A stretch of 45,725 nt of DNA, from NCBI GenBank assembly GCA_002816875.1, contig MUCP01000039.1:1-45725 (forward strand). Direction: 5' to 3'. This document shows, piece after piece, positions 34,533 to 42,620 of the stretch. A model generated the notes under the pieces. The model did not search any database, had not been told where the DNA came from, and saw only the letters and a list, made by a program, of their open reading frames with translations. The translations under genes and the position numbers were made by a program. Position 1 is the first letter of the stretch. Every line of letters begins with the position of its first letter. This stretch comes from SAR202 cluster bacterium Io17-Chloro-G2. Lineage in GTDB: Bacteria > Chloroflexota > Dehalococcoidia > Lucifugimonadales > UBA3495.

Positions 34533-35107
34533 TATCGTCTCCCTTCAAGATACTGAATTCCCGCGTGGCTCGATATTAAAACCCTCAGGTTGCAACGGCG
34601 TTGGTCCCAGGCCAGGTGATCTTATTTCATCCCACTCTTTTAGGAAGGTACCCGGCCCTGACACTTGGCCTAACACTTGGTTAGTATAGTATGGCTACAA
34701 CAGGGATTCCATACGTTCTAATCTGGGCATCTCAAGGTCAGCGGAGGCATCCGGGGACTTAGATCCGAATGTGGCGATACTGAACCAACTTCTCAGAGGG
34801 CCCCCAGGGCAAGCCCGTCTCAACCCATGCCTGTAGGATTGCAGAGGCCATTCATTTCCGGCCCAGACCGTCATTCCGGCGCAGGCCGGAATCCAGAATT
34901 CCTTTTCAGCTGCGAACTTCGCTCATGGGAACAATGGCACGCTTGGACTCCGGCTTTCGCCGGAGTGACGAAGCTGGGCCAGCCGGTCCCATTTTAGACG
35001 CTATTGCCCTGAGAAGGGACCGCCTCTGCGCATTATTTACAGAAAGTGTAAAATCAGAGCGCCTAGGGAACGGATGATAAGACCAACGAAGCAGGGACAG
35101 ACAAAGC
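34533..35107. other. Long intergenic region with a hairpin repeat
   Basis: 575 bases. Apart from the repeat at 34869-34970 I see only AT-rich spots (GTATAGTATGG near 34684) and no supportable gene. Promoters for the hydroxylase (minus) and the cyclase (plus) should be here, but none is clear. Confidence 0.5.
34869..34970. repeat. CGTCATTCCGGC...GCCGGAGTGACG hairpin repeat
   Basis: The left half forms ATTCCGGC-GCAG-GCCGGAAT style pairing and the right half ACTCCGGC, TTTC, GCCGGAGT. The outer CGTCA and TGACG ends are also complementary. This layout is common among dispersed bacterial repeats. Confidence 0.7.
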
Positions 35108-35917
35108 ATGGCGCCTATCGATAGAAACGCCTGGTGGATGTCGGGTGATGGGCCACATCATCTGTTAAGGCCCATTGGCGCGGTGAGGCAACTGGCAGGC
35201 GGAGCTGCTGGGCTGCGGCGTTTCTGGCGGAGGATGCCGGCCAAGGCGCGCTGTAAGCAGTGTTATTCACCTTTCCTGGGTCCTTGGAGCTTCGGGTTCC
35301 GGATCATACAGCTAAGGCCCTCTCGCAAAAACCCCAACCTTTGCACTGTTTGATACGAGTTTACGCCTCCGGGAGGGGTGCTAGCTCAGGTTTCGGTAGT
35401 GTTCGTCGACGTGCGCGGGTTCACCGCATTGTCGGAAAAAACCGAGCCAACCACGTTGGTCGCCAGGTTGAACCGCTTTTATAGCCTAGCCGCCCGGTCC
35501 GTGTTCGATCTGGATGGGACCCTGGACAAGATGGTGGGCGACGAGGTGATGGCGTTTTTCGGGGCTCCCTACCGCCCCGAAGATCACGCCGCCAGGGCAG
35601 TTCAAGCCGCGCTGGAGATCGTCTCCGGCGCCCAATCCTCCGTCGATGGTCATGACGGGTTGCCGGTGGGCGGAGGCGTGGCTACCGGAGAGGTGTTCAT
35701 GGGAAACGTGGGGGAAGGGGAGGTGCGTGACTTTACGGTTATTGGAGACGCGGTAAATACCGCCGCCAGGCTTCAAGCATCAGCCGGCCCCGGCGAAGTG
35801 CTGATCACCGATGAGACTTTTGAGGCGGCATCGTCCAATATCCACTCATCGGAAGTGCGTACGCTGGAACTGAAAGGGAAAGAAGATCCTCTGTTGGCCC
35901 ACGTGCTCAGAATCTAG
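35108..35917 (+). CDS. Class III adenylate/guanylate cyclase with zinc ribbon, interrupted by in-frame UGA at a Cys position
   Basis: One frame runs from ATG 35108 to the stop at 35915-35917 with a single TGA at 35351-35353. Before it is the N-terminal ribbon of this cyclase type: CKQCYSPFLGP (Cys49, Cys52), RPSRKNPNLCTV (Cys79), then UGA82 where the fourth Cys of CxxC...CxxC is expected, then YEFTPPGG. After it is a complete catalytic domain: VSVVFVDVRGFTALSE (metal Asp), DKMVGDEVMAFFGAP, GNVGEGEVRDFTVIGDAVNTAARLQ (Asn/Arg). If UGA is Sec the protein is 269 aa. Otherwise a GTG at 35378, preceded by GGGAGG, could restart the bare cyclase domain, or the gene is broken. The flanking cNMP-binding gene supports a cyclic-nucleotide role. 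Confidence 0.75.
35363..35379 (+). promoter_or_regulatory. Weak SECIS-like hairpin after the cyclase UGA
   Basis: CCTC (35366-35369), loop CGG, GAGG (35373-35376), then one G-G mismatch and two outer pairs. The loop begins 16 nt after the UGA with G in its second position. It is weaker than the two other candidates. Confidence 0.3.
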
Positions 35918-35980
35918 GAATCGCAGCCGCGGCCCTTGGGGTGGCCTTACACCCCAGTCGTGGCTAGGTGACGGGCCGGT

Positions 35981-36418
35981 CTAGATCAGTTGGGAAACCC
36001 ATTGGTCGGCGCTGCGCACCATGCCAGCCAAGGCTATTAGCATCCCCAGGGCGAGCACCGGGTCTTCCCGCAGGGCCATCAGAAAGGATGCCCGCGGCAG
36101 GAAATAGCATTCCACCGGGCCCATGGCGGTGACGTTTGCGGAACGGGGCAGCCCGTCGATCAGGCTCAATTCGCCAAAGCTGTTACCCGACCTGAGAATC
36201 GCCAGCACGGCCTCCACCCCCGCCGATTCCGCAGCCGTCTTGGTCACCTTGGCATTGCCAGTCTTGATGATGTAGAGGCCGTCGGCGGCGTCGTTGTCTC
36301 TGATGATGTCTCCTTCGGGAAAGGAGACCTCGGTCATCTGTCCCGCAAGGCGCTGTAGATCGCTCTGTTGCAGGTTCTTGAAAATGTCTATCTGGGATAG
36401 GAACTCTACAGTTTCCAC
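35981..36418 (-). CDS. Cyclic nucleotide-binding domain protein
   Basis: 145 aa, a single cNMP-binding (CRP-type) domain with no DNA-binding helix-turn-helix. FLSQIDIFKNLQQSDLQRLAGQM at the N-terminus is typical, followed by VSFPEGDIIRDNDAADGLYIIKTGNAKV and the phosphate-binding cassette FGELSLIDGLPRSANV. The start is GTG at 36418. The gene upstream on the same strand ends 10 nt before it, so the two form an operon. It probably senses the product of a nearby cyclase; this is inferred from proximity (the cyclase gene is convergent, 63 nt away). Confidence 0.9.
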   Translation of the reverse strand: METVEFLSQIDIFKNLQQSDLQRLAGQMTEVSFPEGDIIRDNDAADGLYIIKTGNAKVTKTAAESAGVEAVLAILRSGNSFGELSLIDGLPRSANVTAMGPVECYFLPRASFLMALREDPVLALGMLIALAGMVRSADQWVSQLI

Positions 36419-36428
36419 AATCTCACAC

Positions 36429-36950
36429 CTATCTCGGTCCCTGATTATCCGGGTCCATCGGGTCCAAGCCCATCGCTTCCATGTCCTGGGGTCTCACCAG
36501 AGTTATTTTGCCGTCCTCAGGGTCCTCCAATGCCAGCAGCCGTCCATGGTAGATCAACCGCCGCACCTTGGAACGGCTGATCCCATTCTGGGCCATGTCC
36601 CGCAGGACGGCGAATCGGGCCATTGAGGGACGAGCTGGGCTAACCTGTTGGGAATCCTCCCTGGTAATCGCCCTGAAAGCCGCCTGGGGAGCCGCCGGCG
36701 TAGAATTGTCGACTGCCCGGCCTATCAGCACCGGTACAAGCAGGCCTGCCAACCCTCCCCCTAGGCAAACTGCCAGTCCACCCGGCCAACCGGTCCGTAT
36801 GAAGGCGAATGTCACCACAAAGACGAACAAAAGCCGGCCGATGGCCTTGACCGCGGGCATGACCACTATGCCCGGCCGGCTGGACGCGCCGAAGGAGATC
36901 GCGGCTATGACCAACGCCACCCACCAAGCCCAATCTAAAAAGAAGCCCAT
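36429..36950 (-). CDS. Small membrane protein upstream of the cNMP-binding protein
   Basis: 173 aa. Residues about 5-80 form two or three hydrophobic segments (WAWWVALVIAAISFGA, LLFVFVVTFAFI, GGLAVCLGGGLAGLLVPVLIG). The rest is soluble: a linker rich in Ala, Pro and Gln, then RFAVLRDMAQNGISRSKVRRLIYHGRLLALEDPEDGKITLV. No family recognised. It is translated just before the cNMP-binding protein and could anchor it to the membrane, which is inference. Confidence 0.7.
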   Translation of the reverse strand: MGFFLDWAWWVALVIAAISFGASSRPGIVVMPAVKAIGRLLFVFVVTFAFIRTGWPGGLAVCLGGGLAGLLVPVLIGRAVDNSTPAAPQAAFRAITREDSQQVSPARPSMARFAVLRDMAQNGISRSKVRRLIYHGRLLALEDPEDGKITLVRPQDMEAMGLDPMDPDNQGPR

Positions 36951-37175
36951 GCGATGCTCATACTATGAAATCCGCGGGGAATATCCGCAGGCCGTCCAGC
37001 GGTTGGCTTTCCCTCGATGAACCGCTGGTAGGAACAAAGCAAAGTGTAGTTACCCGCCCCAAGAGTGTCAATCCTGCCATCTTGTGCCGAACTTTGCCCG
37101 AATCAGCTACCGCTAGACCTATGCCGCCGACCAGACTGGACGTGTTCCCGCCGCTGGTATTACTATTCCCCCATC

Positions 37176-37600
37176 ATGGCCAGCGAGCGAATACGGAGAC
37201 GTCTGGGACGGCCTCTGGATCAACTAGATGAAGCCGAGGCTCATGGTTGGGAGTCCGTGCGCGCCTTGGCCCAGGACGTCCTGGACATCGACGCCGGCAA
37301 CAATGAAGCAGCCGTCTACCTGAGGTCTGCAAACCGGCGGCTGGATGCCACGCCTACCCTAGCCAATATCCAACCCGATAGCAAACCCGCTACCCCACCC
37401 GTATCACAGGCGAGGGCATGATGGTGGGCACCGTGTCCTACCGCATCGCCGACCAAGCCCAGGGCGCTCAGATCCTGGTGTCGTCACTGCTGAAGGAGCT
37501 CACCGAGAGCGCCGGAGACCTGGCATTTGGCGAAGAACGGGAAGTGGAGCTGAAGGGGCTGCCCGGCCCTCACCGGGTATATTGGGTGGACCGGCAATGA
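37176..37600 (+). pseudogene. Remnant of a Ser/Thr kinase-cyclase protein with two internal deletions
   Basis: Three pieces of a large signalling protein lie in order. From ATG 37176: MASERIRRRLGRPLDQLDEA...VLDIDAGNNEAAVYL, the N-terminal segment of such proteins. At about 37399, in another frame: RITGEGMMVGTVSY, a kinase activation segment. Immediately afterwards: RIADQAQGAQILVSSLLKEL and FGEEREVELKGLPGPHRVYWVD, a cyclase C-terminus. The kinase core, the cyclase catalytic core and anything between are missing, and the frame changes at the first junction. The two pieces occupy separate short open frames (to 37421, and 37418-37600). I read it as a gene that suffered large deletions. A mis-assembly in repeat-rich paralogs is the alternative. 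Confidence 0.7.
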
Positions 37601-37725
37601 CCTTAGCGCTTCGCCGGTAGGCCGCGGCCCTTTATTGGCGCGGGTACATTCTCTGCGGTAGACGCTTAGGCGTGGTTGCCGACAATCCGTCCTAACGATT
37701 GAATTTTAAGAGGCCTGAGGAATTC

Positions 37726-38193
37726 ATGGAACAACACCTCAAAGCTGGTGACCGGGCGCCGGAGTTTACGGCGATGGACCATGCGGGAAACGTGGTTAAC
37801 CTGTCAGACCTTAGAGGACAGAAGGTCTGGCTCTGGTTCTTCTCCTCACCGGGAGGCAATAATTGAACTCGCCATGGTCGCGGGTACCGCGACAAAGTTT
37901 CAGACTTCCTGGACAAAAATATCCGAATCTTCGGGGTCAACGACCGGGACCCGGAATCGGCCCGGGAATGGGTGGAGAAGGAAGGGCTGCCTTTCCCGGT
38001 GCTATCCGACCCAGAGCGGTCCATCGCCCTCGCCTACGGTATGTCAAAAGAGGGTGATAACCAGTACCTGGCCAACCCCGCCGAAGGGAGGCGGCCAGCA
38101 GTGATCATCGACGAAGAGGGTTTGATCCTCAAGCTGTTGCCGGACTTGGCTACCGTAGAGCAGCAACAGGAGATACTAGCGACGATAGGCTGA
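37726..38193 (+). CDS. Selenocysteine peroxiredoxin (Sec at UGA 37864)
   Basis: ATG 37726 has GAGG 5 nt upstream. The frame has one in-frame TGA at 37864-37866 and then continues to TGA 38191-38193. With Sec47 the product is 155 aa: LKAGDRAPEFTAMDHAGNVVNLSDLRG, VWLWFFSSPGGNN-U-TRHGRGYRD, IRIFGVNDRDPESAREW, FPVLSDPERSIALAYG, RRPAVIIDEEG. This is the AhpC/TSA thioredoxin fold, and the UGA is at the peroxidatic Cys that precedes Thr in relatives (PGCT). No other Cys is present, so it would work as a one-Sec enzyme using an external reductant. The usual Thr of PxxxTxxC is not kept. A SECIS-like hairpin follows at 37877. Sec peroxiredoxins are an established class. Role: reduction of peroxides in the cytoplasm. 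Confidence 0.93.
37877..37893 (+). promoter_or_regulatory. SECIS-like hairpin of the peroxiredoxin gene
   Basis: GTCGCGG, loop GTA, CCGCGAC: a perfect 7-bp stem whose loop starts 17 nt after the UGA. It has the same stem length and GU-starting loop as the UGSC hairpin at 24018. Confidence 0.78.
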
Positions 38194-38224
38194 GAAAGGT
38201 CATTGACCTGCCGGCGCCCACCGT

Positions 38225-38245
38225 ACCGCTTAGCCGCGGTTTTTT
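38225..38245 (+). terminator. Weak intrinsic terminator after the peroxiredoxin
   Basis: ACCGC, 6-base loop, GCGGT, leading into a run of six T. The stem is only 5 bp. Confidence 0.45.
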
Positions 38246-38411
38246 ATAGCCTCGGAGCCGGGTGTTTGATGAATCGGATCGCGATTGACGAGATCAGAGT
38301 GCCGTGTCATAGTCGGAGCCGTCCACGAGGGAACATTTTCAGGAATCAATGCGACCTGGGGTACCCTGCTGAAGTGAATTCTGGATCCTGCCGGTCAAAC
38401 GAGGAAGGGAT

Positions 38412-39167
38412 ATGGGACGACTAGACGGAAAAGTTGCCATCGTCAGCGGCGGCGCCCGGGGCCAAGGCGCCACGGAAGCCAAGATGTTCGCCCGGGAGGG
38501 GGCTAAAGTTGTCCTTGGCGATGTCTTGGATGAAGAGGGCAAACAGGTGGAGGCCCAAATAAATGAGTCGGGAGGAGACGCCACCTACGTACACCTCGAC
38601 GTCACCCGGGAGGACGACTGGCGCACCGCGGTTGAAACTGCCGTCGGCCGCTACGGAAAGCTTGATATCTTGGTGAACAACGCCGGCATTCTGATCCGTA
38701 AGGGCCTGGAGGACACAACGGTGGAGGATTGGGACAGGATAATGGGGGTCAACGCCAAAGGAGTGTTCTTGGGGACCAGGCAAGCCATTCCCGCCATGCG
38801 CCAAGCCGGAGGGGGTTCCATCATCAATATTTCCTCTACGGCAGGTCTGGTGGGCAGCCCTGACGGCTCCCCCAGCTACACCGCCAGCAAGGGCGCGGTC
38901 AGGCTGTTCACCAAATCCACGGCAATTCAGTATGCCAAAGAACGGATCAGGTGCAACTCCGTTCACCCCGGCCCCATCGACACGGAAATGATCCAAGATA
39001 CCTTGACCGATCCAGCACGATTGGAGCAACGCATGCAGCGGTTGCCTATGGGAAGAGTGGGAACGCCCGAGGACATTGCCTACGGCGTGCTTTACCTGGC
39101 TTCAGATGAGTCGTCCTTCGTCACGGGCTCCGAGTTGGTGATAGACGGGGGAACCACCGCCCAATAG
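38412..39167 (+). CDS. SDR family oxidoreductase
   Basis: 251 aa, classical SDR. GRLDGKVAIVSGGARGQG is the nucleotide motif, DILVNNAGIL, SIINISSTAGLVGS (Ser), SYTASKGAV (Tyr/Lys pair intact), RCNSVHPGPIDTEM, and SSFVTGSELVIDGG. ATG 38412 has GAGGAAGG just upstream. It resembles glucose-1-dehydrogenase/3-hydroxysteroid-type SDRs; cofactor and substrate cannot be set from sequence. It is followed after 95 nt by an amidohydrolase gene and the two may be one unit. Confidence 0.93.
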   Translation: MGRLDGKVAIVSGGARGQGATEAKMFAREGAKVVLGDVLDEEGKQVEAQINESGGDATYVHLDVTREDDWRTAVETAVGRYGKLDILVNNAGILIRKGLEDTTVEDWDRIMGVNAKGVFLGTRQAIPAMRQAGGGSIINISSTAGLVGSPDGSPSYTASKGAVRLFTKSTAIQYAKERIRCNSVHPGPIDTEMIQDTLTDPARLEQRMQRLPMGRVGTPEDIAYGVLYLASDESSFVTGSELVIDGGTTAQ

Positions 39168-39262
39168 CCCGGCTCAAGACCGCAACTGATCGTCCTCGAA
39201 CTGGTTGCTAGTTTGGTCTCATATCGATGATGAGTTGAACTTACTGTATAGGAGGCGCTAAC

Positions 39263-40288
39263 ATGCCATACGGAGGCAACGACTGGCTGGCTTTGACCCA
39301 GGAAGACACCCTGGAGCCGGAGATGCCCATCTGCGATCCGCATCACCACTTCTGGGACCTCCGGGCCCGTAGCATTCCCAGCCAAAGGTATCTTCTTCAT
39401 GAGTTGAACGCCGACATCTACAGCGGCCACAATGTCCGCTCCACCGTGTTCGTCGAGGCAAGGGCGATGTACCGTGCCGACGGGCCGGAAGAGTTGCGGC
39501 CGGTTGGTGAGGTTGAGTTCGTGCAAGGTCTTGCCGCGGCCAGCGCCAGCGGCGTGTACGGTCCCAGCCGTGCGGCGGCAGCTATCGTCGGCCACGCCAA
39601 CCTGAACCTTGGCGATCGGGTTGAGCCGGTGCTGCAGGCGTTGCAGGCGGCCAGCCCCAACCGGTTTCGCGGTATCCGCCATTCCGTTACCTGGGACCCC
39701 CACCCCGAAATCGAGAACACATCCGCTCACCAGGGTGAGAGTCAGCTGGCCAGAGACAATTTCAGGGCGGGCGCGCGGGTGCTGTCACGCATGGGGCTGT
39801 CATTAGAAGGGTGGCTAAACCATCCCCAGTTGGCCGAACTGGCGGACTTTGCCAAGGCCGTTCCCGACCTGACCATCATCTTGAACCACATTGGCGGGCC
39901 GTTGCGCATCGGCCCCTACGCCAACCGGGACGACGAGGTCCTGGCCAACTGGCGCAGCGGGATCGCGGCGGTGGCGGCATGTCCTAATGTGGTCCTAAAA
40001 TTGGGCGGCATGGGAATGCCCCGAAATGGCTTCGACTGGCACACCAGAGAACTGCCCATCGGCTCGGAAGAGCTGGCCCGGGAAATGGCGCCATTTAAAG
40101 AATATTGTATCGAGCAGTTCGGCCCGGACCGGTGCATGTTCGAAAGTAACTTCCCACCGGATAAGGTGTCCTTCTCCTACAACGTCATGTACAACGCGTT
40201 CAAAAGGCTGTCCTCGGGCTACTCGCCTGCCGAACGCGCCGCCATGTTTCACGACACTGCGGTTCGTACATATAAGATAGACGTTTAA
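39263..40288 (+). CDS. Amidohydrolase family protein (TIM-barrel, amidohydrolase-2 type)
   Basis: 341 aa. The metal motif at the N-terminus is ICDPHHHFWDL (DxHxH). Later landmarks are TVFVEARAMYRADGPEE, FRGIRHSVTWDPHPE, TIILNHIGGPLRIGPY (His ligand) and CMFESNFPPDKVSFSY (strand 8 with ESN in place of a plain SD). This type hydrolyses lactones or decarboxylates aromatic or pyrone acids; relatives cannot be told apart by eye. ATG 39263 has AGGAGG 7 nt upstream. It lies directly after an SDR on the same strand, a frequent pairing in catabolic loci. Confidence 0.92.
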   Translation: MPYGGNDWLALTQEDTLEPEMPICDPHHHFWDLRARSIPSQRYLLHELNADIYSGHNVRSTVFVEARAMYRADGPEELRPVGEVEFVQGLAAASASGVYGPSRAAAAIVGHANLNLGDRVEPVLQALQAASPNRFRGIRHSVTWDPHPEIENTSAHQGESQLARDNFRAGARVLSRMGLSLEGWLNHPQLAELADFAKAVPDLTIILNHIGGPLRIGPYANRDDEVLANWRSGIAAVAACPNVVLKLGGMGMPRNGFDWHTRELPIGSEELAREMAPFKEYCIEQFGPDRCMFESNFPPDKVSFSYNVMYNAFKRLSSGYSPAERAAMFHDTAVRTYKIDV

Positions 40289-40373
40289 AGCCCAAGGCGG
40301 ACGCCGGCATCAACACTTGTGAATCCAAACCCGGTGGACGCAAGTCCGGTCCAGATGCAGACGGGTTGTCGTA

Positions 40374-41282
40374 TCACAGCAGGGTAAGCACAGCGATCCC
40401 GCCAACGATCGTGACAATCGCTCCCAGCTTTACGGCCAGGGTGCGCGGTTCGAGGGGTTCTTCAAGCAGCGGGAATGCAGAGGTGCTAAGCAGTGTTCCA
40501 TAGATGAAGACGAAGATGGGGCGAGTCGCAGTGATGGTGGAGACCAACGACACGGGGCCCAGGTTGATGGCGGCCACGTTAAGCACCATGGCCAGGGGCG
40601 CCAAACTGAACTCAGCCAGAAACAATACCAACAGTGTCCGCCAATTACGAATCGCCCCGAAGAGCTGCCCAAAAGCCCCGGGCCGCCACAACGATACGAA
40701 CAGTATCGCCATACCGTAACTTCGCATTGAGAAGACGAACCATACCGGCAGCTCTTCCAGCGCGTACTTACCGGTGAGCAGCCCCAAGGCCGTAAACATG
40801 CTGGCGCCGATGAGGATGGGAAAGGCCCGGTTAAGGCGAAAGATCGTTCCGCTGCGCGAGCCCCATACGGAGATTGTGATGGCGCCGGCCACCACCACCA
40901 AGATCGCGGCCCATTGGCCGGCCACCAGGGTCTCACCCAGGAACACCACGGCCAGCACCGCCACGAACACTGGAAAGGTGTGGATGATCGCCGACGCTCT
41001 TGAGGCTTCCTCTAGTTTGTACCCCCAGAACATCATCCCCAAAGCGCCGCCCCAACATAAACCCGAAACGCCTGCCGCAGCCAACCGGTTTAGGGGAGCG
41101 TCTTCGGGCAGGCCGGTCAGGACCAACGCAACGGTCCCGTAGGATACCTGGGCGATCAACACGCCCATGTAGAAAGAGGGGAGGCTGGGCAAATCGTAGG
41201 AAGCCAGCCGTTTGTCCAGAACGGTGACCATCCCAAAGATGCCCGCGCTCAGTAGTGCGACCAAGAAGTAGGATGACGTCAA
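40374..41282 (-). CDS. EamA/DMT family transporter
   Basis: 302 aa, ten hydrophobic segments in two EamA halves. The N-terminal half begins SSYFLVALLSAGIFGMVTVLDKRL and includes FPVFVAVLAVVFLGETLVAGQW, the second half begins FPILIGASMFTALGLLTGKYAL. Members move metabolites across the inner membrane, typically exporting amino acids or related compounds. The start is a TTG at 41282. The C-termini of this gene and the amidohydrolase face each other with 85 nt between. No substrate clue. Confidence 0.93.
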   Translation of the reverse strand: MTSSYFLVALLSAGIFGMVTVLDKRLASYDLPSLPSFYMGVLIAQVSYGTVALVLTGLPEDAPLNRLAAAGVSGLCWGGALGMMFWGYKLEEASRASAIIHTFPVFVAVLAVVFLGETLVAGQWAAILVVVAGAITISVWGSRSGTIFRLNRAFPILIGASMFTALGLLTGKYALEELPVWFVFSMRSYGMAILFVSLWRPGAFGQLFGAIRNWRTLLVLFLAEFSLAPLAMVLNVAAINLGPVSLVSTITATRPIFVFIYGTLLSTSAFPLLEEPLEPRTLAVKLGAIVTIVGGIAVLTLL

Positions 41283-41407
41283 GATACGTTTTTGGCTTTA
41301 TTCGTAGCTGTAGTTTGGGACTTGAGTCCCAACGAAGTTGAACCAGCTAATAGCGTTGAACGAAGGGGACGGCAGCAGAGCCCCAGGGCCTTTCCGATAT
41401 CATCGTG

Positions 41408-41475
41408 CCCTCACCCAGCCCCCGATTTTATCGGCGGCATCCCTCTCCCAGTGGGAGAGGGACCGAGGGTGAGGG
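41408..41475 (-). repeat. Dispersed CCCTCACCC/GGGTGAGGG hairpin repeat, copy 2
   Basis: It is the inverse of the element at 10213: its reverse complement begins CCCTCACCCTCGGTCCCTC and ends GGGGGCTGGGTGAGGG. Confidence 0.8.
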
Positions 41476-41518
41476 TCTTACCCTGGACCTGTCCCGACTG
41501 AAATCAAACGGGCGTTCG

Positions 41519-42289
41519 CTAACGCCCCTTACGGCTCAGGAATTCGGGGAAGGCATCTTCCACGCCGTAACCAACCACCTCCTCGGTGGTGAAGCGGCGC
41601 TCGTTCTGGAATTGGTTGTAAAGGTCTTTCCCCATGTCTTGCATCAAAAGGTGCTTCATGCCCATCACCGATTCGTGGCGGTTCTTGGCTATGACGGTGC
41701 AGATCTCCATGGTTTTGGCCCGCAATTCTTCCTTTGGCACCAGGTGGTTCAGCAGACCGATGCGGTAGGCTTCTTCCGCCTCGACCACTCTTCCGCTGAA
41801 CAGTAGCTCCTTGGCCATGGGCCAGCCAACCTGGTTGGGCAGGGTCCAGGTGCAATTGATCCTTCCGTAGGCCGCGGCCAGAAACCGGAATTTGGTGTTT
41901 TCGCAGCCCAGCCTAAAGTCCAACGAGGATGAAAGAACCGCTCCGCCACCATAGGCCAAGCCGTTCATCATGCCCACGACGGGCTTGGGGGAAGCCGAGA
42001 TATCGTAGGACCGCTCGGGGAATTCACCGCCGTGGAGCTTTCGCGCCTCGGAGATATTTCCCTTGGCCTCTTCCCTCTGCTCGTGGATATCGCCGCCCGC
42101 CGTGAACGCCCTCTCGCCGGAGCCGGTGATCACGATGCAGCCGATATCGTCATCCTGGTTGGCCTCCATCACCGCGTTGTGCAGTTCATAGCCCAACAGA
42201 AAGTTCATGGCATTTAGAACTTCGGGGCGGTTCATGGTGAGGATCGCCACCCCCTCTTCTTTTTCCACCAGGATATGCTGGTAATCCAT
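41519..42289 (-). CDS. Enoyl-CoA hydratase/isomerase family protein
   Basis: 256 aa, crotonase fold. Landmarks are VAILTMNRPEVLNAMNFLL, the oxyanion hole segment GERAFTAGGDIHEQR, and PKPVVGMMNGLAYGGGAVLSSSLDFRLGCENTKF (second oxyanion Gly). The usual hydratase Glu region reads GRINCTWTLPNQVG, so the standard hydratase glutamates are not obvious. Another crotonase activity (isomerase, hydrolase or dehalogenase) is possible. ATG 42289 has GGGAGG 5 nt upstream. Single gene, divergent from the TPP enzyme. Confidence 0.92.
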   Translation of the reverse strand: MDYQHILVEKEEGVAILTMNRPEVLNAMNFLLGYELHNAVMEANQDDDIGCIVITGSGERAFTAGGDIHEQREEAKGNISEARKLHGGEFPERSYDISASPKPVVGMMNGLAYGGGAVLSSSLDFRLGCENTKFRFLAAAYGRINCTWTLPNQVGWPMAKELLFSGRVVEAEEAYRIGLLNHLVPKEELRAKTMEICTVIAKNRHESVMGMKHLLMQDMGKDLYNQFQNERRFTTEEVVGYGVEDAFPEFLSRKGR

Positions 42290-42620
42290 CAGGGCCTCCC
42301 TAAATTAGCTTGGTATAGTCTGAATGAACCTTCGAGCCCGAGGGTTCGTATGCTTGGAATACAGGTTGGGACCAATGACCAAAAATACTAAAGGCTCACG
42401 GTTTAGCTAACGCCCGGCCATCGTTTGGCCAACGTCCGGCCATAGTTTCGATTGTATTGGCTGGGATTAGGGCCGTCAATTATCGGGGGCGGTCATTCAG
42501 CCGATTTTGTGCCCGAAGCCTTTGTGTTAAACTTCGGGCGGTTTTCGGGATTGCCTGGGTCGCGATGAGAACTTGAGGTTAAGCCTGGCCAAACCCGCCA
42601 ATCCTCCGGAGGTGCAACCG
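42290..42620. other. Divergent region before the TPP gene
   Basis: Holds a direct repeat (AACGCCCGGCCATCGTTT and AACGTCCGGCCATAGTTT, about 42411-42449) and a terminator-like hairpin (42511). I see no gene. The direct repeat could be an operator; this is a guess. Confidence 0.45.
42511..42545 (+). terminator. Terminator-like hairpin upstream of the TPP gene
   Basis: GCCCGAAG (42511-42518), 13-base loop, CTTCGGGC (42532-42539), then GGTTTT. It lies about 75 nt before the start codon of the TPP gene with no plus-strand gene upstream, so it may be a leader attenuator. Confidence 0.45.

Noticed and set aside
37972-38193. A separate 73-aa protein
   Set aside because: It is the C-terminal half of the peroxiredoxin, in frame with the ATG at 37726.
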